A stretch of DNA of 64,000 bases from an uncultured Methanobrevibacter sp. GTDB lineage: Archaea; Methanobacteriota; Methanobacteria; Methanobacteriales; Methanobacteriaceae. Below the pieces are notes generated by a model. That model ran no database searches and was not told the origin of the DNA. It saw only the letters and a program-made list of their open reading frames with translations. The stretch is from positions 21,037 to 85,036 of the forward strand of contig CACYJH010000006.1 of the NCBI GenBank assembly GCA_902774685.1, read 5' to 3'. Below, one piece after another: positions 44,736 through 53,865 of the stretch. A program made the translations under genes and the position numbers. The number at the start of each line of letters is the position of its first letter. The stretch's first letter is position 1.

Positions 44736-45485
44736 TCATATTTTAAATAACCTTTGAGCATTTTCTGTAGTTATTTTTATGATCTCATCTTCACTCATAT
44801 CCAATTCTTCAGCTATTTTTCCTATTATGTATTTTAAGTTCATTGGACTGTTTTCTTCTCCTCTCTTTTCTTCTGGAGGTAAATATGGAGAATCTGTTTC
44901 CACTACAATATGGTTAATGCCTATATTTTTCAGCATTTTTCTTGTTTTCTTATTGTTGCTGTGGGTGATTGTTCCACCTACTCCTATGTAGAAACCTAAT
45001 TTGATGAATTGCTCTGCCATTTCTGCTGAGCCTTGATATGAATGTAAAGTGCCTACCACATTGTGTTTTTTCAATATGTCATATGTGTCTTGGATGGATT
45101 TTCTTGAATGCACTATTACCGGAAGATTATGCTTTTCAGCAAGATTCAACATTTTTTCAAACAATTCCATTTGGCTATCCTTATTTTCTTTTCCTTTGTA
45201 ATAGTCAAGCCCTATTTCTCCTACAGCTATTACATTGTCATTATTTAACTGATTGTCTAATAAGGAAATATCTTCATCACTTATTTCATCAGCAAAGGTG
45301 TAAAAGTATCCTAATGCAGCATAGGCATTTTCATATTTCTCAGCTAATTCCAATACCTCTTCATTGCTTTTAGGATCAGTTCCATTCAATATTAGAACAA
45401 TGTCGTTATTTGCAGCTTCCCTTATTATTTCCTCTGAATTTTCCATTTCGCTACTGTAGATATGACAATGTGTGTCTATAATCAT
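44736..45485 (-). CDS. tatD: TatD family metal-dependent hydrolase
   Basis: A 249-residue TIM-barrel hydrolase of the TatD DNase family. Metal ligands are in MIIDTHCHIYSSE, AVGEIGLDY (Glu), PVIVHSRKS (His), LHSYQGS (His) and VETDSPYL (Asp). All expected positions are intact. Family members act as 3'-5' exonucleases or related phosphodiesterases. GTGAT precedes the ATG. It is divergent from the ThiF-family gene. Confidence 0.92.
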   Translation of the reverse strand: MIIDTHCHIYSSEMENSEEIIREAANNDIVLILNGTDPKSNEEVLELAEKYENAYAALGYFYTFADEISDEDISLLDNQLNNDNVIAVGEIGLDYYKGKENKDSQMELFEKMLNLAEKHNLPVIVHSRKSIQDTYDILKKHNVVGTLHSYQGSAEMAEQFIKLGFYIGVGGTITHSNNKKTRKMLKNIGINHIVVETDSPYLPPEEKRGEENSPMNLKYIIGKIAEELDMSEDEIIKITTENAQRLFKI

Positions 45486-45581
45486 AAGCCATCACTTGAT
45501 AATTTTGCATTAAGTTTTTATTGTCTTAACCTCAATTATTATATAATCAATTAAATTAATTTAAATTTTTGGTGAGCGCAG

Positions 45582-46307
45582 ATGGATGAGAAGTTTTCAA
45601 GAACAGAAATGTTAATTGGAAATGAAGGAATGGAAAAGTTAAAGAATGCTAAGGTAGCCGTTTTCGGCCTTGGTGGAGTAGGTTCCTTCGTTTGTGAGGG
45701 ACTTGCAAGAAGCGGAGTAGGCAATTTTGTTCTGGTGGATTTCGATAAGGTGGATGAAACCAATATCAACAGGCAGATAATCGCTACAACAAAAACAATC
45801 GGCAGAAACAAGGTTGATGTCATGAAAGAGAGAATTTTGGACATTAATCCTGATGCCAATGTTGAGATTTATAATGAATTCTATCTTGCCGATTCAGAAT
45901 CCGACATCATTACAGAAGACCTGTCATATGTCGTTGACTGTGTTGATACTATAATGGCCAAGATTGCAATCATATGCAAATCAAAGGAAATTGGCGTGCC
46001 AGTAATGTCATGTATGGGTACTGGAAACAAGCTGGATCCTACAAGTTTTGAAATTGATGATATTTATAAGACCTCATATTGTCCGCTTGCCAGAATAATG
46101 AAAAAAGATTTAAAAAAGAGAAATATTAAAAAGTTAAAGGTCTTGTATTCAAAGGAACATCCTATAAACACAAATGATTGTGAAATAAACCAAAATGGAA
46201 AGAAGCATAAAGTCAAGGGCAGCGTTTCCTTCATGCCTCCTGTTGCAGGTTTAATGATTGCCGGTGAGGTAATAAAGGATATTGCTATTAAAAATAGAAA
46301 AAGATAG
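45582..46307 (+). CDS. ThiF/HesA family E1-like protein, TcdA-like
   Basis: A 241-residue E1-like adenylating enzyme. The Rossmann nucleotide loop is FGLGGVGSFVCEGLARSG, followed by LVDFDKVDETNINRQ and VVDCVDT. The arrangement and length match tRNA t6A dehydratase TcdA (YgdL), which cyclises t6A in tRNA, but other ThiF-family roles are possible. No ubiquitin-like partner gene is adjacent. GGTGAGCG precedes the ATG. Confidence 0.82.
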   Translation: MDEKFSRTEMLIGNEGMEKLKNAKVAVFGLGGVGSFVCEGLARSGVGNFVLVDFDKVDETNINRQIIATTKTIGRNKVDVMKERILDINPDANVEIYNEFYLADSESDIITEDLSYVVDCVDTIMAKIAIICKSKEIGVPVMSCMGTGNKLDPTSFEIDDIYKTSYCPLARIMKKDLKKRNIKKLKVLYSKEHPINTNDCEINQNGKKHKVKGSVSFMPPVAGLMIAGEVIKDIAIKNRKR

Positions 46308-46369
46308 GGGATATTTTTTTAAAATTAAGTTTTTAGGATTATTTTTCCTTAAATTAATAGAATTTAGAA

Positions 46370-46840
46370 CTATTTTTCCTCAACTACCTTTCCGCTCATA
46401 TGCTCTATTGTTATCTCATACAATTCTGTAACATCCAAAAGTCTGTCTATTTCTGATTCTGTCTCCTCTTCAGTAGGGAAGAACTTGTTTCCTAAATGAG
46501 TCAATTTTTCTATTTTCAAATCCTTATCCTTGATTGTTCTCATTCTACCAAAGACAATCACGCTTTTGAATGTGTACCACCAACTGTCTGATTTTACCCC
46601 CTTGTCAATAACACAATAGGATACCTTATCATGTTTTTCAATGGAATCTCTCATATGGCTATCTTTAATGGTTCCATGGAAGTATATCTTTCCATCTACA
46701 TAAACATGGCTTTGAGGTACAGTATAGGGATAGTCATTATCTCCTAAAACTGCTATAACCCCACGAGGCTCATTGATTAAAATATCTATGCACTCTTCTT
46801 CACTTAATGCCTGTTTTTTCCTTCTCATTTCTCTAAACAT
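46370..46840 (-). CDS. NimA-like PNPOx-fold flavin reductase
   Basis: A 156-residue split-barrel protein. MRRKKQALSEEECIDIL and YPYTVPQSHVYVDGKIYFHG match the NimA (5-nitroimidazole reductase-like) subgroup; DSWWYTFKSVIVFGRM is the second barrel part. It lies 38 bp downstream of the phosphatase gene on the same strand and converges on the ThiF-family gene. Confidence 0.85.
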   Translation of the reverse strand: MFREMRRKKQALSEEECIDILINEPRGVIAVLGDNDYPYTVPQSHVYVDGKIYFHGTIKDSHMRDSIEKHDKVSYCVIDKGVKSDSWWYTFKSVIVFGRMRTIKDKDLKIEKLTHLGNKFFPTEEETESEIDRLLDVTELYEITIEHMSGKVVEEK

Positions 46841-46878
46841 ATTAATAGGTTTAGAGCAACTTATAAAAATAGTTTTAT

Positions 46879-48858
46879 CTATTTTGCACTATCTTTCAGG
46901 TTCTTTAAATTTGTTTTCAGTATCTTGTAGACGTTTTCTGCACCTACAATTTCCTCATCCGGAACATTCCACTGGGAAGGATATAGGATAAACGGTTCGG
47001 ATTGGCTTCCTCCAACTCCTCCATGGCTTCCAACCAACTCTTCAAATGCACAGACCTCATCATTTAGAGCATCATAAAAGCTGTTTACTAAAATGTCTGG
47101 AGTGTATTTGAATGAACTGTTTCTTTTTAAATGCTGGACAATGTTGTCTCCGAAACCTTCAAGAGGATTTTCACCTTCTATTTCATCAGTATCAAGGTAG
47201 TATATTCCATTTCTGCCTATTGCCATGTCACCTTTTTCAGATGACCTGACCAATACGAATCCTACATATTCATTGTTGACGATTCCATCAATCATATCTG
47301 GAAACATTTCGTTTATTTCTTCATAGCTTAACCTATGGCTCCATTTGGTCATATATATCATTGCAAGATTTCCAGATGCAAGAACAACGATTTCAGATTC
47401 GGCCAACTTTTTCTCTTTAAAAGCCTTTCTTCTGTTTTCAAAGTATTTTATCTTACCTGAAAATGGGTTGTATGCTCCTGCAAAACGATCTTCGTTTGAA
47501 GACATTTCGGCATATATATTAATGTCTTGAGGAAGCAGTGATTTGACGAAATCTTCAAATGATTGCCCATATCTTTGTTTGAAGGTTGCGCCATTGGTCT
47601 GGCCATGGTCGGATTGAATCACGATTTGGTATTCCCTTGGAGAATATTTCTTCCCTTCAAGCAAACGTTCTATCTGTCTGTCCATTCCTTTAAGGGCGGA
47701 CCATACATCATCATCTCTGACTCCTGAATGGTGTGCAATCTCATCATATCCTAAATATGTGGAATATGCAACATCAATGTCTCCCACCATCATGTCTCCA
47801 ATAAGTGCCTCTGTGTTGATTTCTCTCATGTATACATTGGTTCCTGCTCTTGTTGGAATATATGGGATTCCTCTTGAAATTCTTGGTCTGATATTCAATA
47901 GGCTGTGTTTCAATTGGGAAACTATTTCATGGAACATATCTCCCAAAAGCTGTATGACTATACATGCAAAGTAGTTAGGCTGTGAAAAAATGGTAAACCA
48001 TGCACCATTATATAACTTATCCAAATCGGTTATTTTACTGAAAGTGAAGATTACATCATCAGTATCTCCTGAAAATAGGTTTGATCTGCTGGCACCATTA
48101 TCAACAAGCAAACCGTTTCCATCAGATATCCTTTCTTCAAGCACTTTGACCTTTGAGATTCCTGAACATTGCATTATCTGATTGTCATTTTCCTTTTCAA
48201 CCCATCTGAAAGCGGTGATATCTTCATTGTTTCCATGAAGGATTCCAGCTTGGCTGGCTCCAGTCTGTGAAGACAAGTCAGTTTCCCATTTTTTAAGGGT
48301 ATGGGTTTTGCTGTCAAGCATTGACTTGACAGTAGGCATATAGCCATTCTCAACAGCTTCACACAAGACGTCATATGCAAGACCATCGATTTCCGCGATT
48401 ATCACTCCAGGGTAATTCTTAGGGTTGCCTTTTCTTTTCCTTTGAGCTTCTCTTAACATTGCACTGTAATGGGGATTATCCTCATGATTTGCAAATATGA
48501 CTGATAGGATCATTGAAATAAACGCTATGGTCAATGGCACTATTATCACTCCCCATCCAGGAAAGTCTACCCCTAAGAAATGTCCGAAAAATACGTATAC
48601 TCCTCCATTTAGACTAAGGGCAGCTATTCCGAAGGTCCAAACAAAAAATGGCATCAATATCTTTGTTATAAATGGCCATACTATAAAATTGAAAGTTGCA
48701 ACGATAAATATGAGCAGCACAACATGACCTAAATTGATTAATGAGAGATTCAATCCAAAGCTGATTAAATACACTCCCAATACATTTGAAATAAACAGTA
48801 TCAAATACCTTTTTAACGATAATCCTGGTGCTTTCTTAAGTTCCTCAACGTCTCTCAT
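46879..48858 (-). CDS. Membrane-anchored alkaline phosphatase-superfamily protein
   Basis: A 659-residue protein. The first 125 residues hold four hydrophobic segments resembling small holin-like (phage_holin_4-type) membrane domains. Residues about 148-650 form an alkaline phosphatase/phosphodiesterase domain, with metal ligands in VIIAEIDGLAYD, a Thr nucleophile in SSQTGASQ, and QSDHGQTNG and SHGGVGG near the C-terminus. It probably cleaves a phosphoester at the cell surface or membrane; the substrate is unknown. GGGG precedes the ATG. Confidence 0.8.
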   Translation of the reverse strand: MRDVEELKKAPGLSLKRYLILFISNVLGVYLISFGLNLSLINLGHVVLLIFIVATFNFIVWPFITKILMPFFVWTFGIAALSLNGGVYVFFGHFLGVDFPGWGVIIVPLTIAFISMILSVIFANHEDNPHYSAMLREAQRKRKGNPKNYPGVIIAEIDGLAYDVLCEAVENGYMPTVKSMLDSKTHTLKKWETDLSSQTGASQAGILHGNNEDITAFRWVEKENDNQIMQCSGISKVKVLEERISDGNGLLVDNGASRSNLFSGDTDDVIFTFSKITDLDKLYNGAWFTIFSQPNYFACIVIQLLGDMFHEIVSQLKHSLLNIRPRISRGIPYIPTRAGTNVYMREINTEALIGDMMVGDIDVAYSTYLGYDEIAHHSGVRDDDVWSALKGMDRQIERLLEGKKYSPREYQIVIQSDHGQTNGATFKQRYGQSFEDFVKSLLPQDINIYAEMSSNEDRFAGAYNPFSGKIKYFENRRKAFKEKKLAESEIVVLASGNLAMIYMTKWSHRLSYEEINEMFPDMIDGIVNNEYVGFVLVRSSEKGDMAIGRNGIYYLDTDEIEGENPLEGFGDNIVQHLKRNSSFKYTPDILVNSFYDALNDEVCAFEELVGSHGGVGGSQSEPFILYPSQWNVPDEEIVGAENVYKILKTNLKNLKDSAK

Positions 48859-49014
48859 AATTTTTACCCCGTATATTTGTCAATCCATCCCTTATGAAAT
48901 TAAGTTAGATATGTCATCTTAACTCATGAAAACATCTTCAATAATATATTAATATTAACTATTTAATATACTATCGATAAAAACAGCCCTAAAATATTTG
49001 ACAAAATTGAAAAA

Positions 49015-49090
49015 ATAAGTAAAAAAAGTAAAAAAAGTAAAATAAGTAAAATAAGTAAAATAAATAAAAATAGATAAAAAAAATAAAAAG
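49015..49090. repeat. AGTAAA-type microsatellite
   Basis: Units such as AAGTAAAA recur at 8-10 bp intervals for about 75 bp in the gap beyond purB (49015-49090). No coding potential is visible. Confidence 0.8.
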
Positions 49091-49098
49091 TTGAGTAA

Positions 49099-49179
49099 TT
49101 AGAACCAGTCTTTAGATGATTCTATAGTCTCATAAATATTGCATTTAGAACCAGTCTTTAGATGATTCTAAAATCTCAT
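49099..49179 (-). repeat. Duplicated 3' end of purB
   Basis: Bases 49145-49179 hold the last codons of purB (ending ESSKDWF and stop). A second copy lies at 49099-49133, differing at two positions, so the sequence ESSKDWF and its stop are repeated 46 bp past the functional stop. Confidence 0.95.
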
Positions 49180-50494
49180 CAACAATGATTTCTGCAGAAC
49201 CGATGTAGGTATGAGGATCCATGATTCTTTCAACATCCTCTTTAGAGAGGAATTGGCTTGCATCAGGGTCTTCAAGGATTAAGTCTGCAAGGAGTAATTT
49301 CTCTTTGTTTGCTTTAATAGCATTCTTTCTTGCTACTCCATAAGCAGTTTGTTTACCCATTCCCGCTCTGGTGAGTTCTGCCATCAATCTTTCTGCCATG
49401 ATTAATCCATTGGTGAAATTAAGGTTTCTTTCAATGTTTTCATCATAGAAGATGAGATTGTTCATAAGTTTGATTGTTAAGTTGAGAATGTAATCACAAA
49501 GAATACAAGCTTCAGGGAACATGATTCTCTCACAGGAAGAGTTTGTCAAGTCTCTTTCGTGCCAGAGAGGGTTGTTTTCCATAGCTGCATTCACATAGGA
49601 TTTTACGATTCTTGCAACACCGCAGATCCTTTCAGCAGTAATTGGGTTCATTTTATGTGGCATGGTACTGCTTCCAACTTGTTTTTCAGGGTCGAAGAAT
49701 TCACCTAACTCTTGAATTTCAGTTCTTTGCAAGTTTCTGACCTCAAGAGCTATTTTGCTTAAAGTAGTTGCAATGTTAGCAAGGGTTGCTATGAATTCCA
49801 CATGGTTATCCCTTTGCAATACTTGGTTGGTGATTGGAGCAGGTTTGAGTCCAAGAATTTCAGATACTTTCTTGTGAACTTCCCAACCTTGGGTTCCAAG
49901 TGCAGCGGTAGTTCCTACAGCACCGTCCATCATACCGAGACATACATTTTCCTTTGCATGCAATAATCTGTCGTATTGCCTGTGAAGCTCATCTGCCCAG
50001 ATTGCAAATTTCATACCATATGTGGTTGGAAGTGCATGTTGACCATGGGTACGTCCGATACAGACTTTGGTCTTGTTCTCTTCTGCTAATTTAAGAATGA
50101 TTTTGGTCAATCTTTCGATCTTTTCTTCAAGAACTTCAATTGAGTCCTTAATTAATAAAGAGTTGGAGCTGTCTACAATATCGTTGGATGTAGCTCCGAA
50201 GTGAACGTATTCTCCTGCTTCACCTTCACAGACTTCACTCAATCCTTTTGAAAGGGAAGCGATGTCGTGTTTGGTTTCAGCTTCAATTTCACTTACACGT
50301 TCTACAGTAACAAATTTTGTGTTTGCTTTAGCTTTGATTTCATCTGCAAATTCCTTTGGAATGATTCCAAGTTCACCTTCAGCTTGAGCCAATGCAGATT
50401 CAATATCTAACATTCTTTGCTGCTTGTTTTCTTGTTCCCAGATTCTTTTCATTTCTGGAGTTCCATATCTAAATTCAATTGGATGTATTGCCAT
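49145..50494 (-). CDS. purB: Adenylosuccinate lyase
   Basis: A 449-residue fumarase/aspartase-superfamily enzyme acting twice in purine synthesis. Signatures are IHPIEFRYGTPEMKRIW at the start, FGATSNDIVDSSNSLL, GRTHGQHALPTTYGMK and GSSTMPHKMNPITAER (catalytic loop). Length is standard. AGGAGAGTT precedes the ATG. Its 3' end is partly duplicated downstream. Confidence 0.96.
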   Translation of the reverse strand: MAIHPIEFRYGTPEMKRIWEQENKQQRMLDIESALAQAEGELGIIPKEFADEIKAKANTKFVTVERVSEIEAETKHDIASLSKGLSEVCEGEAGEYVHFGATSNDIVDSSNSLLIKDSIEVLEEKIERLTKIILKLAEENKTKVCIGRTHGQHALPTTYGMKFAIWADELHRQYDRLLHAKENVCLGMMDGAVGTTAALGTQGWEVHKKVSEILGLKPAPITNQVLQRDNHVEFIATLANIATTLSKIALEVRNLQRTEIQELGEFFDPEKQVGSSTMPHKMNPITAERICGVARIVKSYVNAAMENNPLWHERDLTNSSCERIMFPEACILCDYILNLTIKLMNNLIFYDENIERNLNFTNGLIMAERLMAELTRAGMGKQTAYGVARKNAIKANKEKLLLADLILEDPDASQFLSKEDVERIMDPHTYIGSAEIIVDEILESSKDWF

Positions 50495-50813
50495 TTAAAC
50501 TCTCCTATATTTTAGATAATTTCATTTAATATCAGTTTTTAATATTTTATATCATATTTTTAAAATCATATTTTTTTAATCATAAATTTTAAAATACATA
50601 TTTATTTTTGAATTTTAGATTAAATATATTTTATTAATTTTTATATGATTTTCATCAATAAATTATAAAATATGGATTTATTTCAAGAATAATTAATAAA
50701 ATTTATAAACAACGATAATAAACTAATTATTAGAAATATATTTTATAATTATTCTAATTATTCTAATTATTTTAATTATTTTAATTATTTTATTTTTATC
50801 ATGGGGGATATGT
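50495..50813 (+). other. AT-rich divergent intergenic region with 9-bp tandem repeats
   Basis: This 319-bp gap separates the divergent purB and the first CPBP gene. It holds promoters for both by position. The only structured element is five 9-bp units (TAATTATTC/T) at 50746-50790, ending 23 bp before the CPBP start codon. GGGGGAT is that gene's ribosome binding site. Nothing else is evident. Confidence 0.7.
50746..50790 (+). repeat. Five tandem copies of a 9-bp unit
   Basis: TAATTATTC twice, then TAATTATTT three times, without interruption, immediately before the ribosome binding site of the CPBP gene. Confidence 0.95.
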
Positions 50814-51617
50814 ATGGATTTTAGTGTTAAGGATTTCAATGTAAGGCTTCGAACAATCACTCTTTTGGAAGCGGGAATAGCTATTGTCATATGCTTGTTT
50901 TTGGCAGGATACATCTATGATTTCATTGGCTTTGAAAATGATGAATTCTTCTCAATAATATTTGATTTATGCATAATGGGGTTTTTTGCTATTGCGTGCA
51001 TTAGAACCAGAGGATTCACAAAAGATGTAAACAAGGTTTTTGAATTTGGAAATGCCTTTAAAATTGTGGCTCTTGCGATTATGAATTTTCTCTTTTGCAC
51101 TATTTTAGTAAATCTTTGTGCAAGTGCAGGGTTGGTTTTAACAATTGCCTCCCCAAGTTTTCTTATGGCAGCGGGAACAGGATTTGAAGATCCTTTGACT
51201 TTATTTTTAGGGTTTATTGTAGCTGTTTTCATCGCACCTATTGCTGAGGAATTGTTATTTAGAGGAGTCATATTTAACAGGCTGAAAATCAGAAAAGGCG
51301 CTCCATTTGCAATAGTTGTATCTTCAATAATTTTTGGTTCACTTCATTTTTATGGAGGTGCGCCATTACTGCATGTAATGACTGCAACAATATTCGGAAT
51401 GCTGATGTGCGTATTCTATATGAAATATGACAATATCCTTATGAACATTTCAGTTCATTTTTTAGGAAATCTATTGGTGTATGTCAATGATTATACTCCT
51501 TTATTGTTGATTTTACGTTATGACCCATTTGCTACAATAACTGGATTGTTATGTTTGTTTTCAGTGATTTTCGTTCCGGTATACATTATTTATTATGCTC
51601 GAAAATTTAATAGGTAA
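50814..51617 (+). CDS. CPBP family intramembrane metalloprotease-like protein
   Basis: A 267-residue protein with about eight hydrophobic segments. CPBP (Abi/CAAX) motifs are EELLFRGVIFNRL at about 143-155, FGSLHFYGG (His) and ISVHFLGN (His). These form the intramembrane glutamate-dependent protease site. Its N-terminus MDFSVKDFNVRLRTITL is nearly the same as that of the next CPBP gene, so the pair arose by duplication. Substrate is unknown. GGGGGAT precedes the ATG. Confidence 0.85.
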   Translation: MDFSVKDFNVRLRTITLLEAGIAIVICLFLAGYIYDFIGFENDEFFSIIFDLCIMGFFAIACIRTRGFTKDVNKVFEFGNAFKIVALAIMNFLFCTILVNLCASAGLVLTIASPSFLMAAGTGFEDPLTLFLGFIVAVFIAPIAEELLFRGVIFNRLKIRKGAPFAIVVSSIIFGSLHFYGGAPLLHVMTATIFGMLMCVFYMKYDNILMNISVHFLGNLLVYVNDYTPLLLILRYDPFATITGLLCLFSVIFVPVYIIYYARKFNR

Positions 51618-51766
51618 TCTCTTTTGCCAATTATATGTGCTTTCAATACTAATTCTTCCGCTCTTTATGTGTTTGTTTCAATAAGTAAATTATTTATAAG
51701 ATTATATCAGTAAATTATTATAGGTTGTTTATTTATTTTAAAATTTTTAATAATTTGGTGCATAAA

Positions 51767-52567
51767 ATGGATTTTGATGTAACTGACTTCAATGTAAGGC
51801 TTCGGACCATAAGGCTCAGGGAACTGGCTTTGGCAATCTTTGTTGCCTTTATCATAACATTGGTAATAGCTATGAGTTTTCCTGTCATAGAAAATGATGG
51901 GGATTTAATTGTCCTGCCATTATTGATATTGGTGCTTCTGTTCTTTGCATGGGCCTTAAGAGGTACACATGGTTTGAAAAATAATTTTTCCAAGATCTTA
52001 GAAAAGGAGAATAGGCGTGAAATTTTCTATATATTCATAATAAATCTCTTATTTGCATTTATCTTTGTATCAATCATTTCAAATTTGGATATATTCATTA
52101 ATTTTGTTTATCCTGAAAATATGCCTATGCCTGATTTGCTTCCAGAAGTAATGGAACCATCCTCTCTACTCTTTGATATAGTGTCTTCAATCATGATTGC
52201 GCCTGTTCTTGAAGAGTTGGCATTTAGAGGTGTCTTATTCAATAGATTGAAAATAAGGATTGGAATAATACCGGCTATGTTGTTATCTTCTGGAATCTTT
52301 GCAATTGGGCATGAATTTGGTGGAATTATAAGTGCATTCGTCTTTGGAATCTGCATGTGCATAATATATTTGAAAACAGACAATATTCTTATGACCATGT
52401 CCATTCACTTCTTGAATAATCTTGTAGCGGTTTTTATTGATGCAAGCGGTTTGGAGCAACATCTTTTCCAACTGCCTTTAGCTCCAATCATATTAGTGCT
52501 TTCAGTAATTTCAGGTCTTTTAATACTCTTGTACATTCTCGAGAATTTTAGATCGTATAAGGCATGA
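51767..52567 (+). CDS. CPBP family intramembrane metalloprotease-like protein, second copy
   Basis: A 266-residue paralogue with about eight hydrophobic segments. Motifs are LEELAFRGVLFNRLKI, IGHEFGGII and MSIHFLNNL. The N-terminus MDFDVTDFNVRLRTIRL repeats the preceding gene's start, whereas the membrane core has diverged. I chose the ATG at 51767 (GGTG before it); an upstream TTG would add a Phe/Ile-rich tail unlike the paralogue. It is 149 bp after the first copy. Confidence 0.85.
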   Translation: MDFDVTDFNVRLRTIRLRELALAIFVAFIITLVIAMSFPVIENDGDLIVLPLLILVLLFFAWALRGTHGLKNNFSKILEKENRREIFYIFIINLLFAFIFVSIISNLDIFINFVYPENMPMPDLLPEVMEPSSLLFDIVSSIMIAPVLEELAFRGVLFNRLKIRIGIIPAMLLSSGIFAIGHEFGGIISAFVFGICMCIIYLKTDNILMTMSIHFLNNLVAVFIDASGLEQHLFQLPLAPIILVLSVISGLLILLYILENFRSYKA

Positions 52568-52707
52568 TTCACTAATCATTCTTTTTTCATATTTTTCTAT
52601 TTTTTCTATTCTTTTCACTTTTTTAATCACTATTTCTTTACAGTTTTATATTTTTGATACTTTTCCAACCCCTATTTTATATGATTTTCACTCAAAATAT
52701 CGAAACA

Positions 52708-52803
52708 TTTATATATGATGTAACATAATTTTTACATATGGGAATGTAAAATAATTTTTACATTTGGAAATTATTTATTACATTTGTAATGTTTTCATTA
52801 CAT
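52708..52803 (+). promoter_or_regulatory. Promoter with tandem palindromic operators of the XRE regulator gene
   Basis: A TATA-like TTTATATATG is at about 52708-52717. ATGTAA-N8-TTACAT occurs at 52718-52737 and again at 52744-52763 with the same spacing, as part of a 26-bp direct repeat. ATTACATTTGTAAT (52777-52790) and a further TTACAT (52798-52803) follow. The first unit covers the region before the predicted start site and the second lies just beyond it, as in a repressed promoter. Confidence 0.75.
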
Positions 52804-52847
52804 TTTTTTATTTCCATAATGAATCTAGCTATTGTTTAAGTGATTAT

Positions 52848-53084
52848 ATGAAAACAATTATAAGATATTTGAGGCAGGAAATCAAGATGAGTCAACAGGA
52901 CTTGGCTGAATCAGTCGGGGTGACTCGTCAGACAATCAATGCCTTAGAAAACGGCCGGTATAATCCCTCTTTGCTTTTAGCATATAAATTGACAAGGGTC
53001 TTGAATGTAGCCACATATGGTGAGGATACAGATTCCTATTTAAGTATAGAGGATATTTTTAAATTTAGTGATGATGAACTTTAA
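52848..53084 (+). CDS. XRE-family helix-turn-helix regulator
   Basis: A 78-residue Cro/CI-type DNA-binding protein. [20 protein letters not shown], then [20 protein letters not shown], is the helix-turn-helix (about 14-42). It belongs to the small YozG/YgzD-like group. The ATG at 52848 has GTGAT before it; the longer frame from 52764 would run through the operators and is rejected. It likely represses its own promoter and the two membrane-protein genes behind it (34 and 12 bp gaps). Confidence 0.9.
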   Translation: MKTIIRYLRQEIKMSQQDLAESVGVTRQTINALENGRYNPSLLLAYKLTRVLNVATYGEDTDSYLSIEDIFKFSDDEL

Positions 53085-53118
53085 AAAAATAATTTGAATT
53101 TTATTGGGGTTGATATAA

Positions 53119-53853
53119 GTGATATTAGATATTTATAAGGATTCTTTGGAATATTCTGCAAAGGATTTGAAAACTTTATTGATATTGGGAGTAACTTACT
53201 TCTTAAGTTTCCTGTTCCTTCCAATATTCTTGATTTACGGGTATTCATACAGAGTTACTAAAATCTCTGTAGAAGGTATGATCAATGGTAATGATCCATT
53301 ACCTGAATTTGATAATGTTATTGACATGTTTGTTGATGGTATAAAGGTTGTTCTGACATATTTTGTCTATTGCCTGATTCCATTCTTGATTTTCATGTTA
53401 TTTGCAATTGTCGCTAGTGCAATCGGAGGATATGGTGAATCTGTATTGATGGGCATCGGTTCCATAGTAACTATTGTAGCTTTTGTATGCGCTTACTTGA
53501 TGAGCATGTTTGGTGTAGCTAATATGGCAAACTATGACGGTTCATTGAAAAAGGCATTTGATTACAAGGAAATCATTGAAATCATAAAATCCATTGGTGT
53601 TGCAAGATGCATTGCTGCTTATCTTGGATTAGCAGTTATTTGCTTTGCAATTTGGATTGTCGTTTTCCTATTGCTTTTATTCGTATTTGGATTCTTCGGA
53701 ATCTTCACTGGATCTTTAGGATTTGATATGGCAGCAGGAGGAATATTTGCTGCAGGATTCCTTATAAGTTACTTTGTAATGTTGTTCATTGTAGGTCCTT
53801 ATACCATGATCATGCAATCAAGAGCAACTGGATTATTATACAATCTTCATTAG
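53119..53853 (+). CDS. DUF4013-like membrane protein
   Basis: A 244-residue protein with about six hydrophobic segments. MILDIYKDSLEYSAKDLKTL, then GVTYFLSFLFLPIFLIYGYS and NGNDPLPEFDNVIDMFVDGI, is the DUF4013 pattern (SLPEFDNW-like). Function is unknown for the family. The start is a GTG preceded by GGGG. It follows the XRE gene by 34 bp, and a second homologue follows after 12 bp. Confidence 0.8.
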   Translation: MILDIYKDSLEYSAKDLKTLLILGVTYFLSFLFLPIFLIYGYSYRVTKISVEGMINGNDPLPEFDNVIDMFVDGIKVVLTYFVYCLIPFLIFMLFAIVASAIGGYGESVLMGIGSIVTIVAFVCAYLMSMFGVANMANYDGSLKKAFDYKEIIEIIKSIGVARCIAAYLGLAVICFAIWIVVFLLLLFVFGFFGIFTGSLGFDMAAGGIFAAGFLISYFVMLFIVGPYTMIMQSRATGLLYNLH

Positions 53854-53865
53854 ACAGGTGGTTTT

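Noticed and set aside
48490..48858. Prophage remnant suggested by a holin-like domain
   Set aside because: The segment is the N-terminal membrane part of a long phosphatase protein; no phage structural or integrase genes are near.
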